Both the position numbers and the translations under genes were made by a program. The notes under the pieces are model-generated. The model was not told the origin of the DNA and made no database searches. It worked only from the letters and a program-made list of their open reading frames with translations. Below, piece after piece: positions 5,862-9,731 of a stretch of DNA of 9,731 bases. Origin of the DNA: an uncultured Lachnospiraceae bacterium (lineage in GTDB: Bacteria; Bacillota; Clostridia; Lachnospirales; Lachnospiraceae); assembly GCA_900555195.1 (NCBI GenBank), contig USKC01000096.1:1-9731 (forward strand), read 5' to 3'. Within the stretch, counting starts at the first letter, position 1. Each line of letters begins with the position of its first letter.

Positions 5862-7199
5862 ATGTTGTATTCAAACAAAGACCTAAAGAAACTGATCGTA
5901 CCTTTGATCGTTGAACAGACGCTGGCCATCGCCGTAGGCATGGCGGATACGATTATGGTATCAGCAGCTGGAGAGGCGGCAGTGTCAGGAGTGTCGTTGG
6001 TGGATACAGTGAATATCCTGCTCATTAATGTATTTTCCGCTTTGGCTACAGGCGGAGCCGTGGTGGCAGGTCATTTCCTGGGGCAGAAGCGCAAGGAGGA
6101 GGCCAGCAAGGTTGCCTGGCAGATTTTGATGTTTGCCACCAGCCTTGCATTGATCATCACGGTTATTTTTATTGCTTTCCATGATGGACTGCTACATTTG
6201 ATGTTCGGTCAGATTGAAAATGATGTTATGCAGGCTTCCAAAACGTATCTGATAATTACAGCGATTTCTTTTTCTGGACTGGCTATCTATAATTCCTGCG
6301 CGGCGATATTTCGGGCTATGAATTATGCCAAGGTGACTATGTGGATTTCCCTGCTGATCAATGCCGTTAACCTGGTGGGTAATACGATCTGTATCTATGG
6401 CTTGAAGTGGGGAGTGGCCGGAGCCGCAATCCCCACTACGGTCTCCAGATATGTGGGTGCTGTCGTGATTCTGATCATGATGTTCAACCCCAAATGGGAC
6501 ATTAATCTTTGCGGGCAGGTACGCCTTCGTTTTAACTTTGCTCTGTTGAAGAGGATTCTTTATATTGCTGTTCCTAACGGACTTGAAAACAGCATGTTTC
6601 AATTAGGTAAGATCATGGTGTTGAGCGTGGTTTCTACTATGGGTACGTCGGCGATCGCAGCCAATGCGGTAGGCAATACGCTGGCTAGCTGGAACATCCT
6701 GTTTGGATCTGCATTGAATCTAGGCCTTGTATCCATTACTGCAGTATGTATCGGAGCAGGAGAGATAAGCCAGGCCAGATATTATACAAGGAAATTGATG
6801 AAAATTGCAATCGGCCTGACGGCTGTTATGTCCACGATTCTGTTTTTTAGTGTCCCCCTTTTGGTGAAGTTATATAATTTAGGCCCGGAGGCCTCACAGA
6901 TGGCGATAGGGATTATTCGCTTTCACAATGTGATGGCTGTTCTTTTTTGGGTTCCTTCCTTTACCGTTCCCAATACATTGCGTTCTGCAGGTGACGTGAT
7001 CTGGACGATGCTGATTGCGATTTTCTCCATGTGGGTATTCCGGATAGGTGCGGCATATCTGTTTACCTATCAGTTCCACTTTGGCCTGATCGGCGTATGG
7101 GTGGCTATGATCATTGACTGGATTTTCCGTACGATTTGCTATGCGATTCGATATAAAGGACATAAATGGGAAACGGCTTTACACAGGCAGAACGGTTAG
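5862..7199 (+). CDS. MATE family efflux transporter
   Basis: This is a multidrug and toxic compound extrusion transporter: a 445-residue integral membrane protein with about 12 hydrophobic segments in two similar halves, exporting organic compounds in exchange for Na+ or H+. The N-terminus is characteristic: PLIVEQTLAIAVGMADTIMV (residues 14-33), then AGEAAVSGVSLVDT (36-49) and the loop FLGQKRKEEA (72-81). The second half starts around residue 230, with GLENSMFQLGKIMV (239-252). The ATG at 5862 is preceded by AAGGCGGG and AGGA. The substrate is unknown. GC content looks lower than in the flanking proS and GH2 genes. The insertion sequence lies 24 bp after the stop and does not interrupt the gene. 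Confidence 0.95.
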   Translation: MLYSNKDLKKLIVPLIVEQTLAIAVGMADTIMVSAAGEAAVSGVSLVDTVNILLINVFSALATGGAVVAGHFLGQKRKEEASKVAWQILMFATSLALIITVIFIAFHDGLLHLMFGQIENDVMQASKTYLIITAISFSGLAIYNSCAAIFRAMNYAKVTMWISLLINAVNLVGNTICIYGLKWGVAGAAIPTTVSRYVGAVVILIMMFNPKWDINLCGQVRLRFNFALLKRILYIAVPNGLENSMFQLGKIMVLSVVSTMGTSAIAANAVGNTLASWNILFGSALNLGLVSITAVCIGAGEISQARYYTRKLMKIAIGLTAVMSTILFFSVPLLVKLYNLGPEASQMAIGIIRFHNVMAVLFWVPSFTVPNTLRSAGDVIWTMLIAIFSMWVFRIGAAYLFTYQFHFGLIGVWVAMIIDWIFRTICYAIRYKGHKWETALHRQNG

Positions 7200-7215
7200 C
7201 CATAACAGAGCATTG

Positions 7216-7223
7216 GAATATTA
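7216..7223 (+). repeat. target site duplication, left copy
   Basis: GAATATTA abuts the left inverted repeat of the insertion sequence and is repeated exactly at 9036-9043. Eight base pairs is the duplication length typical of the IS66 family. Confidence 0.95.
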
Positions 7224-7239
7224 GTTACTACTCAGCCTT
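7224..7239 (+). repeat. left terminal inverted repeat of the IS
   Basis: GTTACTACTCAGCCTT matches the reverse complement of 9020-9035 (GTTACTATTCAGCCTT) at 15 of 16 positions and is directly flanked by the target duplication. Confidence 0.95.
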
Positions 7240-7274
7240 CCTCCAAAAAAGTGCTGAAAATTTTTATCCGAAAT

Positions 7275-7359
7275 AAAGAACTTATCCACTGTAGAAAAAA
7301 GAAAAACAGCCGGAGAAAGGAAAAAACTTCGACAGTCTCTTTTTGTGGATAAGTTCTTT
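7275..7359 (+). repeat. perfect 15-bp inverted repeat in the IS left end
   Basis: AAAGAACTTATCCAC (7275-7289) is the exact reverse complement of 7345-7359, with a 55-nt loop. Each arm contains a TTATCCAC core. In RNA the right arm ends in TTTT, so it could act as a terminator against incoming transcription. As DNA it places two DnaA-like sites head to head. Confidence 0.85.
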
Positions 7360-7434
7360 TGTATTAAACTGTTCTTCTGGCAAAAAAGGTTATTTTTATC
7401 CACCATTTCCCTTCTCCACGGTGTTTTATCCACA
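7282..7434. promoter_or_regulatory. cluster of four DnaA-box-like motifs
   Basis: TTATCCACT (7282-7290, +), TTATCCACA (7344-7352, minus), TTATCCACC (7396-7404, +) and TTATCCACA (7426-7434, +). Two are exact matches to the DnaA box TTATCCACA and two differ only at the last base. A weaker TTATCCGAA is at 7264-7272. All lie within the noncoding left end of the IS, upstream of the transposase promoter. The motifs are seen directly; DnaA binding is inference. Confidence 0.6.
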
Positions 7435-7489
7435 GTCATTCTGCCGGACAGCATCATACCCCCGATTCGCTTTTTCCCAGTCTTTCCTG

Positions 7490-7495
7490 TATAAT
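7490..7495 (+). promoter_or_regulatory. -10 element of the transposase promoter
   Basis: TATAAT lies 34 nt upstream of the TTG start codon. The best -35 (TTCGCT, 7466-7471, 18-bp spacer) is weak, consistent with low transposase expression. The last DnaA-like motif ends 55 bp upstream. Confidence 0.5.
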
Positions 7496-7529
7496 AGAAA
7501 CATCATGGAATGGAAGGAGGCGTGCCGGA

Positions 7530-8996
7530 TTGGGCCCCAGATTTAATTACGGAAAAGGATTGTATGACCAGCTGACAGAAGTCATGGCACGCCTGGATGC
7601 CATGGAAAAAACGCATCAGGAAGAAACTTTCCAGATGAAGGAGGAAATCTCCACCCTGCAGAAAGAAAACGAGCATCTGAGGGAGGAAAACCGCCTGCTC
7701 AGGGAAGATAATGCCCGCATGAAAAGTATTCTCAGCAACGACAGTTCCAATACTTCCCTTCCCCCTTCCAGCGACCAGAAGGGAGGCAGGCCTGCCAATA
7801 CCTATAACAGCCGGGAAAAGACGGGGAAAAAATCCGGGGGGCAGAAGGGTCATAAAGGGACCACCCTGACGAAAGCGGATGTGGAAGAGAATCTCCGGAG
7901 CGGGAAATACTGCCACAGGATCAGGGAGATCGGGAAAGAACGCGGGGGAGACTATACGGTAAAGTATGTACTGGATCTGGAAGTGGTGCCGGTAATCACG
8001 GAAGTACGCATTTACAGGGGGAAAGAAGGAACGGCCGCCATTGGGGAGGAATACCGGAGCGATGTATGCTATGGAGAGCAGGTAAAGGCGCTGGCAGTGA
8101 TGCTGTACGGGGAAGGGGTGATGTCCATCAGCCGGATCACATCGCAGCTGAACGATCTGGGAGGAGGAAGCCTGAAGCTGTCGGAAGGCAGTGTATATGG
8201 ATTCTGCCGGAAGTTTGCGCAGAAAGAGGAAAGGGATGTGAAATGCCTGGAGGAAAGGCTGCTGAACCAGGAAGTCGTATCAACAGACGCAACCGTAGTC
8301 ACGCTGAATGGGGAGCAGAGCTTTATCCGCAACTTTAGCATCAGGGATACGGTGCTGTATGAAGGGATGGAGGAAAAAAGCCTGAAGGCACTGGGAGAGA
8401 TTGAGTTTCTGAAGAAGTATACAGGGATCCTGATACATGACCATGAGACAGCGATGTACCATTTCGGGACGGGTCATGGGGAATGCAACGTACATTTGTT
8501 AAGATACCTGAAAAAGAATACGGAAGAAACAGGGAACAGCTGGTCAGGGAAGATGAGCGGACTGCTGACAGGGATAAACCGGGCCAGAAAAGAGGCCGTG
8601 GAAAGGGGAGAGAAAAACTTCCAGCCGGAAGAAGTGAGGAAATACAAAGAAGAGTACAGGGAGGTGCTCAGGGAGGGGAGGGAGGAAAATAAGAAAACGG
8701 AGCACAAATATGCGAAGGAGGAAGAGAAAAAGCTGCTGAACAGGCTTGGAAAATATGAAAAGAACCATCTGCTGTTCGCGGAAGATTTCCGGGTGCCCTT
8801 CGATGATAACATGAGTGAGAGGGATCTGAGGAAGGCAAAGAACCGTCAGAAGATGTCGGGAGGATTCCGGAAGGGAAGCGGGCAGAAGATGTACTGTGTG
8901 ATACTGAGCATCCTGGAGACGCTCAAGCGGAGGGGGATGCCGCTGCTGGAAAATATACGGACAGTATTTCGGGAGAAGACACCGGCTCTTTTTTAA
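7530..8996 (+). CDS. IS66-family transposase (TnpC)
   Basis: This 488-residue DDE transposase moves the surrounding element. An N-terminal coiled coil (about 11-68, rich in Glu/Leu/Lys) is followed by the family linker SSNTSLPPSSD (72-82) and a basic GKKSGGQKGHKG stretch (99-110). The catalytic triad is inferred as D253 (STDATVV), D304 (LIHDHETAMYHFG) and E430 (DNMSERDLR), with GHGECNVHLLRYL (315-327) and RQKMSGGFR (439-447) as further family landmarks. The usual IS66 zinc-finger CxxC pairs are not visible; only isolated Cys128 and Cys180 occur in that region. The start is TTG at 7530 with AAGGAGG (7514-7520) 9 nt upstream; the nearby ATG and GTG codons are out of frame. The frame is intact, and the stop lies inside the terminator loop. 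Confidence 0.95.
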   Translation: MGPRFNYGKGLYDQLTEVMARLDAMEKTHQEETFQMKEEISTLQKENEHLREENRLLREDNARMKSILSNDSSNTSLPPSSDQKGGRPANTYNSREKTGKKSGGQKGHKGTTLTKADVEENLRSGKYCHRIREIGKERGGDYTVKYVLDLEVVPVITEVRIYRGKEGTAAIGEEYRSDVCYGEQVKALAVMLYGEGVMSISRITSQLNDLGGGSLKLSEGSVYGFCRKFAQKEERDVKCLEERLLNQEVVSTDATVVTLNGEQSFIRNFSIRDTVLYEGMEEKSLKALGEIEFLKKYTGILIHDHETAMYHFGTGHGECNVHLLRYLKKNTEETGNSWSGKMSGLLTGINRARKEAVERGEKNFQPEEVRKYKEEYREVLREGREENKKTEHKYAKEEEKKLLNRLGKYEKNHLLFAEDFRVPFDDNMSERDLRKAKNRQKMSGGFRKGSGQKMYCVILSILETLKRRGMPLLENIRTVFREKTPALF

Positions 8997-9010
8997 GAGG
9001 CGGTGTCTTT
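8976..9010 (+). terminator. terminator of the transposase gene
   Basis: AAGACACCG (8976-8984) pairs with CGGTGTCTT (9001-9009), and CTCTT (8986-8990) pairs with AAGAG (8995-8999), around a TTTT loop. The TAA stop (8994-8996) starts in the loop. The following T-tract is short (TTTCT), so it may be of moderate strength. The stem lies 10 bp inside the right IS end and may limit read-through into guaA. Confidence 0.75.
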
Positions 9011-9019
9011 CTGATGCCA

Positions 9020-9035
9020 AAGGCTGAATAGTAAC
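9020..9035 (-). repeat. right terminal inverted repeat of the IS
   Basis: AAGGCTGAATAGTAAC is the inverted copy of 7224-7239 with one mismatch, directly followed by the right target duplication. Confidence 0.95.
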
Positions 9036-9043
9036 GAATATTA
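9036..9043 (+). repeat. target site duplication, right copy
   Basis: GAATATTA is identical to 7216-7223 and directly abuts the right inverted repeat. Confidence 0.95.
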
Positions 9044-9065
9044 GGAAATATGCCGTTATAAGGAA

Positions 9066-9095
9066 TTGACAAGAGAAAGCGGTATATTTTATAAT
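9066..9095 (+). promoter_or_regulatory. strong sigma-A promoter of the guaA leader
   Basis: TTGACA (9066-9071) and TATAAT (9090-9095) are both perfect, with an 18-bp spacer. The predicted start is near 9102. The IS right target duplication ends 22 bp upstream of the -35 box, so the core promoter is intact. Confidence 0.85.
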
Positions 9096-9103
9096 GAAGC
9101 GTA

Positions 9104-9220
9104 TTTTCTCAGACAGGAAAAGCGGGCAAATACGGCAAACAAGAACGATTATTGAAAGAGCATAGAATGAAGGACAAGCGTTTGGAAGGCGCGTCCAAAG
9201 GAAATTCCTGTTTGAGAAAA
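9104..9220 (+). ncRNA. leader domain 1: 16-bp closing stem
   Basis: TTTTCTCAGACAGGAA (9104-9119) pairs with TTCCTGTTTGAGAAAA (9205-9220) with a single G-U, enclosing 85 nt. Inside, TTTGGA (9181-9186) pairs with TCCAAA (9194-9199) around the loop AGGCGCG. The outer stem starts about 2 nt after the predicted transcription start, a layout common in structured leader RNAs. No known family recognised. Confidence 0.4.
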
Positions 9221-9244
9221 AGAGTGAGGAGAAGAGTTCTTCTT

Positions 9245-9365
9245 CTGTGATTCGGTATGTACGCAAAGCGCACAGCCGGAAGCAAGCTTGAAAAAATACG
9301 CTTGATCGCGCATGCTTTAACCGGCCGATTCGAGCCGGAACGCCGCAAAACGGCTGTGATCACAG
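9245..9365 (+). ncRNA. leader domain 2: multibranch region with alternative pairings
   Basis: CACAGCCG (9271-9278) pairs with CGGCTGTG (9351-9358), and CTGTGAT (9245-9251) pairs with ATCACAG (9359-9365), so one uninterrupted 3' strand serves two stems. Inside are hairpins CAAGC/GCTTG (9283-9287 with 9300-9304) and CCGGC/GCCGG (9321-9325 with 9334-9338). The 12-bp palindrome CTGTGATCACAG (9354-9365) can instead fold on itself, excluding the longer-range pairs. Confidence 0.35.
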
Positions 9366-9433
9366 TGAGGAAAATGCAGTTTCGGTTTCTTTTCGCGGCC
9401 GGAGCCCAAAGCGCCCTGGCATGGAGGTAAAAG

Positions 9434-9731
9434 ATGGAAAGAGAAATGGTGATTGTTCTGGATTTTGGAGGACAGTATAATCAGCTGATTGCCAGAAGAG
9501 TCAGAGAATGCAATGTATACTGCGAAGTGCATCCCCATACGCTCGGGATTGAAAAGATCAAAGAGATGAACCCTAAGGGAATTATTTTCACCGGCGGGCC
9601 GAACAGCGTATACGGAGAGGATTCTCCGTCATGCAGCAGTGAGATCTATGAACTTGGCATTCCGATTCTTGGCATTTGCTATGGCTCCCAGCTCATGGCG
9701 CATATGAACGGCGGAAGCGTTACCACCGCGC
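9434..9731 (+). CDS. guaA: GMP synthase (glutamine-hydrolysing), N-terminal part
   Basis: GuaA converts XMP to GMP with ATP and glutamine, the last step of guanine nucleotide synthesis. The visible 99 residues are the start of the class I glutamine amidotransferase domain. [16 protein letters not shown] (10-25) is diagnostic for GuaA, followed by FTGGPNSVY (52-60, oxyanion region) and [11 protein letters not shown] (80-90) with nucleophile Cys82. The ATG at 9434 has GGAGG (9423-9427) 6 nt upstream. The gene runs off the window, so the amidotransferase His-Glu pair and the ATP pyrophosphatase domain are not seen. It has its own promoter and a long leader. Confidence 0.96.
   Translation, partial: MEREMVIVLDFGGQYNQLIARRVRECNVYCEVHPHTLGIEKIKEMNPKGIIFTGGPNSVYGEDSPSCSSEIYELGIPILGICYGSQLMAHMNGGSVTTA

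Larger units (their letters stand above)
7224..9035 (+). mobile_element. complete IS66-family insertion sequence, tnpC only (ISBst12-like)
   Basis: The element is 1812 bp. Its boundaries come from 16-bp terminal inverted repeats with one mismatch and a perfect 8-bp duplication GAATATTA at 7216-7223 and 9036-9043. It carries one gene, a TnpC-type transposase, and no tnpA or tnpB, the layout described for the ISBst12 subgroup of IS66. Intact ends, duplication and reading frame indicate recent insertion and probable activity. The noncoding left end (7240-7529) holds four DnaA-box-like motifs and a 15-bp inverted repeat. Removing the element and one duplication joins the MATE gene region to the guaA promoter region. 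Confidence 0.95.
9102..9433 (+). promoter_or_regulatory. long structured 5' leader of guaA, class unknown
   Basis: About 330 nt lie between the predicted transcription start and the guaA start codon, without a convincing ORF. Two domains can be drawn by eye. Domain 1 (9104-9220) is closed by a 16-bp stem that begins at the 5' end of the RNA. Domain 2 (9245-9365) is closed by stems sharing the 3' strand CGGCTGTGATCACAG. I do not see the conserved core of a purine riboswitch or another class I can name, and there is no clear intrinsic terminator before the guaA ribosome binding site. The pairing is visible; function is inference. Confidence 0.45.

Noticed and set aside
7282..7434. DnaA boxes read as a chromosomal or plasmid origin
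   Set aside because: No dnaA, dnaN, rep gene or AT-rich unwinding repeats are nearby, and all boxes lie within the bounds of the insertion sequence.
7505..7532. ATG codons at 7505 and 7510 as transposase starts
   Set aside because: Both are out of frame with the transposase; the TTG at 7530 is in frame and has AAGGAGG at 9 nt.
9261..9269. ACGCAAAGC resembling part of the c-di-GMP-I (GEMM) riboswitch
   Set aside because: The paired upstream GGCAAACC...GAAA segment and the tetraloop receptor are not at the required distance, so a 9-base match alone is not enough.
9321..9338. CCGGC-CGATTCGA-GCCGG resembling a tRNA T-arm
   Set aside because: The loop has eight bases without the G-TTCRANN-C pattern, and no acceptor, D or anticodon arm can be drawn around it.
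9102..9433. Purine (xpt-type) riboswitch upstream of guaA
   Set aside because: The conserved three-way junction with its kissing loops and the TATA/TTTCTACC-type core are not present.
1..9731. CRISPR array, tRNA or rRNA genes
   Set aside because: No regularly spaced repeats and no cloverleaf or rRNA sequence were seen on either strand.

Overview
The window looks like chromosomal DNA of an endospore-forming clostridial bacterium, most likely a gut Lachnospiraceae-type Firmicute. The evidence is a near-canonical SpoIIID, a T-box leader on an aminoacyl-tRNA synthetase gene, strong GGAGG ribosome binding sites, GTG and TTG starts, moderate GC, a cytosolic family-2 glycoside hydrolase and an IS66-type element. 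Assignment to a genus is not possible from this window.

Layout, left to right. Positions 1-188 hold only a doubtful 58-codon ORF. Next is proS (prolyl-tRNA synthetase, minus strand, 189-1931), preceded by a long minus-strand leader. The leader has a complete T-box: a Stem I with a CCC (Pro) specifier, the AGGTGGTACCACGG T-box core and an intrinsic terminator. A second strong hairpin sits just ahead of the proS ribosome binding site. Back-to-back promoters at 2417-2465 drive the leader leftward and a CDP-alcohol phosphatidyltransferase gene (2608-3198) rightward. That gene converges on a minus-strand GH2 glycosidase (3221-5179), with a shared hairpin between them. The GH2 gene is divergent from spoIIID (5477-5743, plus). 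spoIIID has a plausible sigma-E promoter and a consensus match to SpoIIID's own binding site next to the predicted transcription start. A MATE efflux transporter follows (5862-7199).

Between the MATE gene and guaA lies a complete, single-gene IS66-family element (ISBst12-like layout), 7224-9035, 1812 bp. It has 16-bp terminal inverted repeats with one mismatch, a perfect 8-bp target duplication (GAATATTA on both sides) and an intact TnpC transposase. Its noncoding left end carries four TTATCCAC (DnaA-box-like) motifs, two of which form the arms of a perfect 15-bp inverted repeat. The insertion stopped 22 bp short of the -35 box of the next promoter. That promoter drives guaA (GMP synthase, truncated by the window end) through a 330-nt leader with extensive pairing potential that I could not match to a known riboswitch class.

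The genes do not form one pathway. They are housekeeping units (proline charging, phospholipid synthesis, GMP synthesis), a sporulation regulator, a sugar-cleaving enzyme, an efflux pump and one recent mobile element. The parts most worth following up are the DnaA-box cluster inside the IS, the unassigned guaA leader, and the hairpin at the proS ribosome binding site.
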